6,521 bases of DNA from an uncultured Chloroflexota bacterium (lineage in GTDB: Bacteria; Chloroflexota; Dehalococcoidia; Lucifugimonadales; CAJWER01). The first letter of the stretch is position 1. Each line of letters starts with the position of its first letter. Under the pieces are notes generated by a model. The model saw nothing but the letters and a program-made list of their open reading frames with translations. It searched no databases and was not told the DNA's origin. Positions 1 through 5,753 of the stretch are shown here, one piece after another. The DNA lies in the NCBI GenBank assembly GCA_913030785.1, contig CAJWER010000169.1, forward strand, positions 1-6,521, read 5' to 3'. Position numbers and translations under genes: made by a program.

Positions 1-329
1 TATGCCTTGGAAGAGCTTTGGGGGGACGCCAAGATTGTTGATTCCTGGCAAGCCTCAGCGAAGAGGAAGAAGCCGACGCAGAGTCCACCGACGATGCCGC
101 CGAGACCGACACTGCTGAGGCTGAGGCCGACGTCGCGCCCGAACCCGCCGTCGAAGAAGCAGCCGCTGATGAGGCAGCGGACGACGAGACAGTCGACGAC
201 GAAGCAGCTGACGACACAGCCACCGATGAGACAACAGACGACACGGCCGATGTGGAAGATGACGCCGACGCCACAGAGGATGCCGAGGAAGATCTACCAG
301 AGTCTAAGGAGCAGGGCGACAGCGCCTAG
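1..329 (+). CDS. 3' end of an unidentified gene with a highly acidic C-terminal tail; reading frame broken
   Basis: I do not recognise this gene. From about position 72 to the TAG at 327-329, frame 3 encodes an 85-residue tail of which 39 residues are Asp or Glu and only one is Lys; the rest is mostly Ala and Thr. G/C-rich third positions support this as the coded frame. The frame is closed upstream by TGA at 39-41, and no ATG, GTG or TTG lies between that stop and the tail. Frame 1 is open from the left edge (Tyr-Ala-Leu-Glu-Glu-Leu-Trp at the start) and stays open to 519, but after about position 70 it reads as Arg/Pro/Thr/Gln-rich low complexity, typical of a shadow of acidic codons. The simplest reading is a gene entering from the left in frame 1 that shifts by -1 between about 42 and 71, through a sequencing indel, a mutation or recoding. 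Genes upstream of dnaB are often ribosomal-protein genes, but nothing here identifies one. Confidence 0.35.
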
Positions 330-546
330 CCCTAGACGAACCAGGCCGCACCGCGACTCTCCTAGACGCCAGCGACCAGCCTCTTGGGCCGGTTCCCTTT
401 GCAGATTGCTCAAGACGGGCATATCGGGCCACGCATTCATCACCCAGGTTCAGGATTTTCGCACCAGGTCGGACCACGGAACGTGGACACAGGCACCCAG
501 CCAAACGGGGTTCAACTGAGGGCAAATTCCTGTTGCAGGGTTCACC

Positions 547-575
547 TTTCCACACCGGAATAAATCCGGTAAGAT
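547..575 (+). promoter_or_regulatory. Candidate sigma-70-type promoter for the dnaB operon
   Basis: A -35-like TTTCCA (547-552, 4 of 6 to TTGACA) and a -10-like TAAGAT (570-575, 4 of 6 to TATAAT) are separated by the ideal 17 bp. Transcription would begin near 582, about 39 bases before the dnaB TTG. It is the best pair I found in this gap, but both boxes are only moderate matches. Confidence 0.4.
554..570. repeat. Perfect palindrome ACCGGA-N5-TCCGGT in the dnaB promoter
   Basis: The arms ACCGGA (554-559) and TCCGGT (565-570) are exact reverse complements around the AT-only centre ATAAA. The 17-bp element fills the spacer of the candidate promoter and its last base is the first base of the -10 box. 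That is a typical place for a repressor operator. A short RNA hairpin is less likely, because the element would lie upstream of the predicted transcription start, and no T run follows it as a terminator would need. Confidence 0.5.
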
Positions 576-620
576 GGCCGAAAGCACTATTCACGCAGCC
601 CAGATCAGGAAAGGCCTCAG

Positions 621-1997
621 TTGTACGCCGAACGACTTTTACCCCATGACCCAGAGGCCGAGGAAGCCGTCGTAGGCTCCGTCCTCATAGACGGCTCGGC
701 CATCTCGAAGGTGACCTCGTTCCTGAAGCCGGACGACTTCTACGTCGAAAAGGCCAGGTTGACCTACGACGCCTGCGTCGCGCTGGCCCAGCGCGGCGAG
801 CCGATAAACCAGGTGTCCGTAGGCAACGAGCTTTCCGTTCGGGAGAGCCTGGAACGGATCGGTGGTACCTCCTACCTGGGCCACCTCGTGAGCACCGTGC
901 CGACCTCTGTCCACATCGAGCATTACGGGCGCATCGTTCAGCGCACCGCGACGATGAGACAGCTTATTGGAGTGGCCGGTGACATCGCCGCCATTGGCTA
1001 TGAGGCCGACCCCGATGTGGACTCATCACTGGGACGCGCCGAAGACCTGCTCTTCCGAGTCCGATCCGGCCGGGGAACAAGGGACTTCGTCCACATCCGT
1101 GAAGTACTCGACACCTACATGGAGGGCACCGCGTCCCTCAATATGGACCAGGGCGAACATCTCGCCCCCATTCCGACCGGCTTCTCCCAGCTCGACGAGC
1201 TTCTGGGGAATGGGATGCAGCGGTCCGACATGATCGTGCTGGCCGCAAGACCAAGCCTGGGAAAGAGCAGCCTGGCCTTCAACATCGCGCGCCATGCAGC
1301 GGAGCAGGGGTCGAGCGTCGGCATCTTCAGCCTGGAAATGTCAGCAGAACAGATCGCCATTCGCCTGCTCTCAGGAGAGTCCAACGTCGATAGCCACCGG
1401 CTTCGTCTGGGACTCGTAAGCGACGCCGAGGAGAGGCGGGTTCTCGACACCATTGGCCTGCTCTCAGAGTTACCCCTCTACATCGACGACACGCCAATAC
1501 AGGGGATCGTCGAGATGCGGGGCAAGGCGCGGCGGCTCCAGACCGAAAAAGGCCTGGACCTCGTGATCGTCGATTACCTACAGCTCCTGGCCAGCAGCAG
1601 CCGCATCGAGAACAGGGCCCAAGAGATGGGCGAGTTCTCTCGCTCCATCAAGGGCCTCGCTCGGGACCTGGATATCCCGGTTCTGGCCTGCTCTCAGCTC
1701 AGTAGGGCGCCAGAACAGCGACCGAATCACCGACCGATCCTCTCCGACCTGAGGGAGTCAGGAAGCATCGAGCAGGACGCCGATGTGGTCGCATTCCTCT
1801 ATCGCGAGGATAAGTACACGACGCCCGAAGAATGGGAAATTAAGAACCCCACCGAGCCCTATCCGAGGAACATGACCGAGCTGATCATCGCCAAACACCG
1901 GAACGGCCAGACCGGCATGGTTCCCCTCTATTTTCGAGAGGAGCTGGTCCGCTTCGAAAGCCTGGACCGTTCGGTCACATCGAGGGAGTTCGCCTAG
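621..1997 (+). CDS. dnaB: Replicative DNA helicase DnaB
   Basis: DnaB is the hexameric ring helicase that unwinds DNA ahead of the replication fork and recruits primase. The 458-residue length is normal for the family. The N-terminal helical domain (about residues 5-105) opens with the familiar pattern ERLLPHDPEAEEAVVGS. The RecA-type ATPase domain spans about 180-450. It shows Walker A ARPSLGKSS (209-217, Lys215), Walker B LVIVDYLQLL (314-323, Asp318), the stretch SQLSRAPEQR (358-367), the DNA-binding motif LSDLRESGSIEQDADVV (374-390) and KHRNGQTG near 425-432. No intein interrupts Walker A. The TTG start is preferred because AGGAAAGG lies 6 bases upstream, the N-terminus fits the family, and an in-frame TAA at 570-572 leaves no better upstream start. 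It is the first gene of the operon; the next ATG follows its stop codon directly. Confidence 0.97.
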   Translation: MYAERLLPHDPEAEEAVVGSVLIDGSAISKVTSFLKPDDFYVEKARLTYDACVALAQRGEPINQVSVGNELSVRESLERIGGTSYLGHLVSTVPTSVHIEHYGRIVQRTATMRQLIGVAGDIAAIGYEADPDVDSSLGRAEDLLFRVRSGRGTRDFVHIREVLDTYMEGTASLNMDQGEHLAPIPTGFSQLDELLGNGMQRSDMIVLAARPSLGKSSLAFNIARHAAEQGSSVGIFSLEMSAEQIAIRLLSGESNVDSHRLRLGLVSDAEERRVLDTIGLLSELPLYIDDTPIQGIVEMRGKARRLQTEKGLDLVIVDYLQLLASSSRIENRAQEMGEFSRSIKGLARDLDIPVLACSQLSRAPEQRPNHRPILSDLRESGSIEQDADVVAFLYREDKYTTPEEWEIKNPTEPYPRNMTELIIAKHRNGQTGMVPLYFREELVRFESLDRSVTSREFA

Positions 1998-2678
1998 ATG
2001 GGTTTTGCCGGGTTCCCACAAAAGGTGCGTTTCACCCCCGTGCCTAATCCGGTATTCGGCCCTCTGTTGGAGCAGATCGATGACGCGGCTGAGTTGAAGT
2101 GCCTTCTCCGCGTCATCTGGCTCTTGCAACAACAACGAGGGTATCCTCGGTTTGTCACCCACGACCAAATTCTGGAAGATCAGGTGCTGGCCAGGAGTCT
2201 CGCCCGCGACGGTGGTGACGAGGGCTCGGAGATAGAACGGGCCCTCGGCAAGGCGGTACGCCGTGGCACACTTGCCACCGGGACTGCCGGAGCCGGCACT
2301 AGGCGCCGTCGCCTGTACACGCTAAACACACCTGCCGACCGCAAGGCTTTGGCCGAAGCGGCGGGAGACGGCCTTTCGGTAGAGGTCGAGGAGACGGGCC
2401 CCCCCGCGGAGCCAGTGGAGCGCCCCAACGTATTTGCACTCTACGAAGACAACGTGGGCATGCTGAGCCCGATGGTCGCGGACGAGCTTAGAGAGGCCGA
2501 GCAGAGCTACCCCGCAAGCTGGATCGAAGACGCCTTCCGAGAGGCTGTAGCGAATAACAAACGAAGCTGGCGGTACATCGCCGCCATACTGGACCGGTGG
2601 GAGCGAGAGGGCAAGAACGATGCAGGATCTGGGCGGAGTACTGCGAAGACTGGGTACCAGGAGTACTTCCGGCGATAG
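1998..2678 (+). CDS. DnaD-domain primosome protein
   Basis: The 226-residue protein resembles DnaD/DnaB_2-domain proteins, which in Firmicutes help assemble the primosome and load the helicase at origins. The C-terminal module (about 143-206) has the characteristic layout: Phe-x-Leu-Tyr-Glu-x-Asn-x-Gly (146-154), then Leu-Ser-Pro (156-158), a Tyr-Pro-x-x-Trp-Ile-x-x-Ala-Phe helix (171-180) and NNKRSWRYIAAILDRW (186-201), the Tyr-Ile-x-x-Ile-Leu-x-x-Trp signature. The N-terminal part (about 20-110) is probably a winged-helix-like domain, with an Arg-rich turn at 101-105, but I infer this only loosely. An acidic, Pro-containing linker lies at 125-142. The ATG abuts the dnaB stop, and GAGGGAG (1982-1988) lies 9 bases upstream, so translation is likely coupled. 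The last 59 bp overlap the loader gene. Confidence 0.88.
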   Translation: MGFAGFPQKVRFTPVPNPVFGPLLEQIDDAAELKCLLRVIWLLQQQRGYPRFVTHDQILEDQVLARSLARDGGDEGSEIERALGKAVRRGTLATGTAGAGTRRRRLYTLNTPADRKALAEAAGDGLSVEVEETGPPAEPVERPNVFALYEDNVGMLSPMVADELREAEQSYPASWIEDAFREAVANNKRSWRYIAAILDRWEREGKNDAGSGRSTAKTGYQEYFRR

Positions 2679-4011
2679 GCCACCCGATGCCCCCCTCGAC
2701 GGGCCCGAACCCTGTCCGAGATGTGGAGGCCGTGGCTGGCTAACTGCTGACGTACCTGTAGGCCACCCTGACTTCGGCCAAGTAATCACCTGCGAGTGCC
2801 AGCAGCGTGATATGCAGGCGGATCAGCACGACCGGTTGCTGCGGTATAGCAACCTGGGCGAGTTGGCCCGTTTCACATTCGAACTACTGAAGCCCGATGG
2901 GCTTGCCGACGACAAGGACAGCGTCAAGAAGTTCCGCAACGCCTACCGTGAAGCCGAGGAATTCTGCGCCCGTCCACAGGGCTGGCTAACTATCACCGGT
3001 CCCCACGGGACCGGCAAAACCCACATGGCGGCGGCCATAGGCAACCGGCTGATCGACAGGGGCCACGTCGTGTTCTTCGCTCACGTACCGGACCTTCTGG
3101 ACCACCTCAGAGGAACCTTCGGTCCCAGTAGCGACGTGGCGTACTCAGATCTCTTCGACCAGGTCAGGACCGCTCCACTATTGATTCTCGACGGCCTGGG
3201 CAGTCACAGCACCACGCCGTGGGCCGAGGAGAAGCTGCGGCAAATCATCAATCACCGCTACAACGCCGAACTCCCCACCGTTGTGACCACGGCGAACTCT
3301 CTCGATGATATGGACGAACTGATAGTCAGCAGGCTGCGAGCCCCTGGGCTTGGCCGCATACTGGAGTTACGATCCACAACTCCGGAGCAGGCCAGCCGCG
3401 TTGGCCACATCGAGCCCCAGATGCTGCAGCGCATGACATTCGAGACCTTCGACGCTCGCGGCAACAACCCCAACGCCGGCCAGCGGGCCAGCCTGGAGGC
3501 CGCTCTATCCGCAGCCAAGAACTTCGCGGCAGACACGGACGGATGGCTAACCCTATCGGGCAATACGGGCGTTGGCAAAACGCACCTGGCAGTAGCGATC
3601 GCGGCCGAGCGCCTCTCCACCGGCGCACCGGTCATGTTCGCCTTCGTTCCAGAGTTGATGGACTACCTCAGATACACATTCGGCCCCGAAAGCCCGGTTA
3701 CCTACGACCGAGTCTTCGAGCAGGTCAAGAACACCAGCCTCCTAATCCTCGACGACCTCGGCAAGGAGCAGAGCAGCAAGTGGGCCGTCGAGAAGCTCTA
3801 CCAGATCATCGTCCACCGGCACAACGCCAGGCTGCCCACGGTAATCACCAGCATGATGGAGTTCAGCGACGACCTGGACCCCATAACCTCTCGCGTACAG
3901 GATCCCTCTGTGTCGCAACTCATCAGACTCGACGCACCGGACTACAGGAACAAGCAACGCAGGCCAGCAGTCCGGCAGCGCAGGGGCACCCGCGCAAAGC
4001 CAGCAGGCTGA
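2620..4011 (+). CDS. Helicase loader of DnaC/DnaI type with an N-terminal zinc finger and two tandem AAA+ ATPase domains
   Basis: The 463-residue protein is predicted to load DnaB onto DNA. Known DnaC/DnaI loaders have one AAA+ domain; here there are two. A Cys4 zinc site (Cys32, Cys35, Cys58, Cys60) matches the position of the helicase-binding zinc domain of DnaI. Copy 1 (about 85-258) has Walker A GPHGTGKT (127-134), Walker B LLILDGLG (187-194) and Ser-Arg-Leu at 237-239. Copy 2 (about 272-447) has Walker A GNTGVGKT (314-321), Walker B LLILDDLG (374-381) and Ser-Arg at 424-425, and ends in the family-like Asp-Tyr-Arg (441-443). The copies align without gaps at a constant offset of 187 residues from 85 to 224; by eye, 56 of 103 core positions (122-224) are identical. 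Copy 1 has Gly192 where copy 2 has Asp379. The normal sensor-1 Asn position is Ala225 (Asn next) in copy 1 and Met412 in copy 2. The tail after 443 is strongly basic. GAGAGGG (2605-2611) lies 8 bases before the ATG, inside the DnaD-domain gene. Stand-alone relatives such as IstB are unlikely given the zinc finger and the dnaB operon. Confidence 0.88.
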   Translation: MQDLGGVLRRLGTRSTSGDRPPDAPLDGPEPCPRCGGRGWLTADVPVGHPDFGQVITCECQQRDMQADQHDRLLRYSNLGELARFTFELLKPDGLADDKDSVKKFRNAYREAEEFCARPQGWLTITGPHGTGKTHMAAAIGNRLIDRGHVVFFAHVPDLLDHLRGTFGPSSDVAYSDLFDQVRTAPLLILDGLGSHSTTPWAEEKLRQIINHRYNAELPTVVTTANSLDDMDELIVSRLRAPGLGRILELRSTTPEQASRVGHIEPQMLQRMTFETFDARGNNPNAGQRASLEAALSAAKNFAADTDGWLTLSGNTGVGKTHLAVAIAAERLSTGAPVMFAFVPELMDYLRYTFGPESPVTYDRVFEQVKNTSLLILDDLGKEQSSKWAVEKLYQIIVHRHNARLPTVITSMMEFSDDLDPITSRVQDPSVSQLIRLDAPDYRNKQRRPAVRQRRGTRAKPAG

Positions 4012-4352
4012 GCATCGCGAGCCAGACCTGCAGCCTCTGTGGGGTGTCCTCAGGGAGGCTGCCCGGCAACATACGGTACGAAGACGGCGAGGCGGTCGTT
4101 TTCGACAACCACCTAGACTGGGTACCGGTAATGCTGCTAGTCGTGCCGCGCTGTCACATGACCCAGGACGAACTGTGGGGCAGCGGCCCCCTGATGTCGA
4201 AACTGTCAGATCTAGCCGTTCGCATGGGCCATACTTATGCCCCCAATGGGTTTCGTATCCTGTCCAACTTCGGTGACGACGCGCTCCAGACCCAGGCCCA
4301 CGGCCACATCCACGTCATCGGCGGCGAGTTCCTCGGCCGGTACGTGGGCTAG
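4008..4352 (+). CDS. HIT-family (histidine triad) protein, start codon uncertain
   Basis: HIT proteins are small nucleotide hydrolases or transferases that use a His-x-His-x-His active site. Counting from 4008, the 114-residue product has AHGHIHVIGG at 97-106, with the triad His98, His100 and His102. The front Cys-x-x-Cys (8-11), followed by Gly-Arg-Leu-Pro and Tyr-Glu-Asp-Gly, resembles the usual HIT opening. A Val-Val-Pro-Arg-x-His stretch (45-50) fits the second strand. No ATG, GTG or TTG precedes the CxxC in this frame once the loader ends. The best start is CTG at 4008, which overlaps the loader stop as CTGA, the geometry of a coupled ATGA start. An ATC at 4014, 6 bases after AGCAGG (4002-4007), is an alternative. 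A GTG at 4044 would cut off the CxxC. It is probably the last gene of the replication operon. The family call is firm, the start is not, and an indel near the junction is possible. Confidence 0.75.
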   Translation: MSIASQTCSLCGVSSGRLPGNIRYEDGEAVVFDNHLDWVPVMLLVVPRCHMTQDELWGSGPLMSKLSDLAVRMGHTYAPNGFRILSNFGDDALQTQAHGHIHVIGGEFLGRYVG

Positions 4353-4432
4353 TGCAACGGCAACAGTCCGGGCGCACCCCGTGCTCACCTACAAGTTGAT
4401 GAAGCTGACCTTGGAAATATTGGGAGGAAAAC

Positions 4433-4735
4433 GTGTACGGATCGATTTTTCACATGAAGGCAAAGGCGGGTCAGAAACAGAAGATATCTGAGCTGTTCGA
4501 CGCATGGGAAAGGAACAGGCGTCCCCACATTGACGGCGCAATGGGTGGTCTTGTGATGATGCCCTCCGGGGCACCTGGGGCCGTCATTGCGGTTGCGATT
4601 TTCCGGGACGAGGCATCCTACCGGGCGAATTCGGATGACCCCGCCCAGGGTGAGTGGTACCAGAAGTTACGGGCCCTTCTCGAAGAGGACCCGACCTGGG
4701 AAGACGGGGAATTCGTTTCTCAGACGATCGGATAG
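4433..4735 (+). CDS. Small ABM-like dimeric alpha/beta-barrel protein
   Basis: The 100-residue protein has the size and pattern of antibiotic-biosynthesis-monooxygenase-like (ABM, ferredoxin-like) folds: a first strand (about 2-8), a helix (11-27, including KISELFDAWERNRRP), a strand rich in Gly and Met (36-44), a strand AVIAVAIFRD (50-59), a long helix around Trp-Tyr-Gln-Lys-Leu-Arg (76-81) and a last strand near 92-99. Such proteins form dimers and range from cofactor-free monooxygenases to heme-degrading enzymes and proteins of unknown role; no substrate can be assigned. The GTG start has an excellent ribosome binding site, GGGAGGA at 4422-4428, with a 4-base spacing. An 80-bp gap separates it from the HIT gene. 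I found no convincing promoter there, so it may be read from the operon or from an unrecognised start. Confidence 0.7.
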   Translation: MYGSIFHMKAKAGQKQKISELFDAWERNRRPHIDGAMGGLVMMPSGAPGAVIAVAIFRDEASYRANSDDPAQGEWYQKLRALLEEDPTWEDGEFVSQTIG

Positions 4736-4756
4736 CAGTCCTGGGTCTGGGCAACG

Positions 4757-4790
4757 GTGACTAGTGTTAAAATCGTTTCCCAGTCACTAG
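4757..4790. repeat. Pair of overlapping inverted repeats between the ABM-like and VTT genes
   Basis: GTGACT (4757-4762) pairs with AGTCAC (4782-4787), while CTAGTG (4761-4766) pairs with CACTAG (4785-4790). The two six-base stems share bases, so they exclude each other. The segment between them holds a -10-like TAAAAT (4768-4773, 5 of 6 to TATAAT), but no fitting -35 box lies 16-18 bp upstream. It could be an operator around a weak promoter for the VTT gene, or a weak structured end to the preceding transcript. No T run follows. Confidence 0.3.
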
Positions 4791-4808
4791 ATACAGACCT
4801 CGCTAGGG

Positions 4809-5156
4809 TTGTACGTGTTAATCGCACTTGCCGGAGCAACAGGCTCCACCCTCGGAGAGACGACAAGCTACCTGGCTGGCGTCAGTGCCTGGATCACGGT
4901 TGACAAGTTCGCGGCCAAACACAAGTGGTATGGAAAAATCGAGGGCTTGGTACAGCGACGCGGCATGATCACAATAACGGCTTTCGCAACTATACCGGCG
5001 CCCGGGTTCGACGTCGTCGGCATTGTTGCTGGGTCGCTCCGCTACCCCTTCCACCGGTTCATCATCGCAGTCCTGGCTGGCAGACTCGTAAAATTCGGCG
5101 TCGCGGCCACAATCGGCTACTACGGCGCACCAATCATCATGGGCCTGTTCAGCTAG
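4809..5156 (+). CDS. Short VTT/DedA-type membrane protein, probably N-terminally truncated
   Basis: The 115-residue product matches the later part of VTT (SNARE-associated/DedA) membrane proteins, some of which act in lipid transport or membrane homeostasis. Visible features are ALAGATGSTLGETTSYLAG (6-24), where families have Gly-x-x-x-Gly-(Asp/Glu); an Arg-Arg-Gly step (50-52); the re-entrant stretch FATIPAPGFDVVGIVAGSLR (59-78); and a final membrane segment around FIIAVLAGRLVKFGVAATIG (84-103). Family members usually have about 180-220 residues with extra membrane segments in front. These are absent, and the only other frame open just upstream does not resemble VTT. An in-frame TAG lies at 4788-4790. 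TTG at 4809 is the longest start, but AGGG (4805-4808) touches it, so GTG at 4815, with 6-base spacing, may be better. It could be a remnant or a genuinely short form. Confidence 0.6.
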   Translation: MYVLIALAGATGSTLGETTSYLAGVSAWITVDKFAAKHKWYGKIEGLVQRRGMITITAFATIPAPGFDVVGIVAGSLRYPFHRFIIAVLAGRLVKFGVAATIGYYGAPIIMGLFS

Positions 5157-5198
5157 GCTATCCGGCCACGGTGAGGATTAGGCCCTTTCGCCAAGGTC

Positions 5199-5633
5199 TC
5201 ACATCTGGAGCTTGAAGAACTCAGCAGTGGACTCGAACCCAAGACGCAGGTAGAAAGAGTGAGCCCGTCTAGTGGGCACCGTTACCTCCACCGCACCGCG
5301 ATCTCGTGCCCTGGCAACAGCCTGTAGCACCAATTCCCGGCCGATGCCCTTGCGGCGGTGCCCTTCGTCCACATACAGCTCGATCAGTTCGGTCACGACT
5401 CCATTGGCGAACAGCGTCAGCGAATCCGAGGCAAGGACATACCCCACAATCAGTCCATCACGCTCCGACACAAGAAGGTCGGCCTCCGACCCGTCCTCCA
5501 GGAGTCTAGCATAGCTCGCGTCGAACGCCGGACGCACCGGCTCATAGCTCGTGGCAAACTTGCAGAGGAGCGAGAATACCGCGTCGGCGTCAGACAGCAG
5601 CGCGGGGCGGATATCAGGGTCAGCCGTCGCCAT
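5199..5633 (-). CDS. GNAT-family N-acetyltransferase
   Basis: This 144-residue protein is predicted to transfer an acetyl group from acetyl-CoA to an unknown amine. It opens with the typical GNAT start IRPALLSDADAVFSLL (8-23). It continues with strand LIVGYVLASD (61-70), motif A ELIELYVDEGHRRKGIGREL (82-101) with the acetyl-CoA loop Arg93-x-x-Gly96-x-Gly98, and the motif B region AHSFYLRLGFE (124-134) with Tyr128. The reading frame is open for 29 more codons to an ATG at 5718-5720. I chose the inner ATG at 5631-5633 because GGAGAG (5640-5645) sits 6 bases upstream and the acetyltransferase fold begins just after it. The outer start would lie inside the predicted -35 box. It converges with the VTT gene across a 42-bp gap without an obvious terminator, and diverges from the LLM gene. 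The substrate cannot be read from the sequence. Confidence 0.88.
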   Translation of the reverse strand: MATADPDIRPALLSDADAVFSLLCKFATSYEPVRPAFDASYARLLEDGSEADLLVSERDGLIVGYVLASDSLTLFANGVVTELIELYVDEGHRRKGIGRELVLQAVARARDRGAVEVTVPTRRAHSFYLRLGFESTAEFFKLQM

Positions 5634-5691
5634 CCTAATCTCTCCGTTCGGAATTAATCCTTGCCTGCTGATGAGCAAGCGTGAAGAGGCA

Positions 5692-5720
5692 ATACTACCC
5701 ACACGCCCTAGCTGGTTCAA
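5692..5720 (-). promoter_or_regulatory. Candidate promoter of the GNAT gene
   Basis: On the minus strand, TTGAAC (5715-5720, 4 of 6 to TTGACA) and TAGTAT (5692-5697, 4 of 6 to TATAAT) are separated by exactly 17 bp. The start would fall near 5685, giving a leader of about 50 bases to the GNAT ATG at 5633. Its -35 box is one arm of the inverted repeat at 5711-5753. Confidence 0.45.
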
Positions 5721-5753
5721 GAGTGTGTATTTGAGCCCGAACCTTGAACCGGC
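5711..5753. repeat. Inverted repeat holding the -35 boxes of two divergent promoters
   Basis: GCTGGTTCAA (5711-5720) and TTGAACCGGC (5744-5753) are reverse complements at 9 of 10 positions, with a 23-bp centre. Arm centres are 33 bp apart, about three helical turns, so both arms lie on nearly the same DNA face. A third related half-site, TTGAGCC, lies at 5731-5737. The arrangement suggests a shared regulator site between the GNAT and LLM genes. It could also simply reflect two similar -35 boxes. Confidence 0.5.

Larger units (their letters stand above)
330..620. other. Non-coding leader region upstream of the dnaB operon
   Basis: This 291-bp gap separates the acidic-tail gene from dnaB. I see no tRNA, no convincing intrinsic terminator (no GC hairpin followed by a T run) and no protein-like reading frame. 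The right-hand third holds a candidate promoter, an embedded palindrome and a near-consensus DnaA box, described separately. The dnaB ribosome binding site AGGAAAGG is at 607-614. Confidence 0.6.

Noticed and set aside
440..475. A GGTTCA sequence followed by CACCA, suggesting a tRNA end
   Set aside because: The flanking bases do not form a T-arm stem, and no acceptor or anticodon stem can be drawn.
7..519. Frame-1 open stretch across the acidic region as a gene of its own
   Set aside because: After about position 70 it is Arg/Pro/Thr/Gln low complexity, as expected from reading Asp/Glu/Ala codons out of frame, and after 329 it shows no domain-like pattern.
304..594. Minus-strand open stretch of 96 codons before dnaB
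   Set aside because: No recognisable domain and no clear ribosome binding site, and it overlaps the candidate dnaB promoter and the acidic tail.
1245..1275. Possible intein in DnaB, a common insertion site
   Set aside because: The Walker A region is continuous and the protein has normal length.
2635..2667. Direct repeat GGAGTACT twice, 25 bp apart, in the DnaD-domain/loader overlap
   Set aside because: Only eight bases, inside two coding frames at once, with no other sign of function; probably chance.
3543..4352. A long frame-3 open stretch that would give a 269-residue protein ending in the HIT domain
   Set aside because: Up to 4007 it is a shadow of the second AAA+ domain, with Arg/Pro/Gln-rich translation and no family features. 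Only the part from about 4008 is HIT-like.
4396..4424. TTGATG plus an AT-rich stretch as a promoter for the ABM-like gene
   Set aside because: No acceptable -10 box lies 16-18 bp downstream of TTGATG.
5157..5198. Bidirectional terminator between the convergent VTT and GNAT genes
   Set aside because: No stable stem followed by a T run on either strand.
5634..5720. 29-residue N-terminal extension of the GNAT protein
   Set aside because: Its start lies in the predicted -35 box, while the inner ATG has a well-spaced GGAGAG site and begins just before the acetyltransferase fold.
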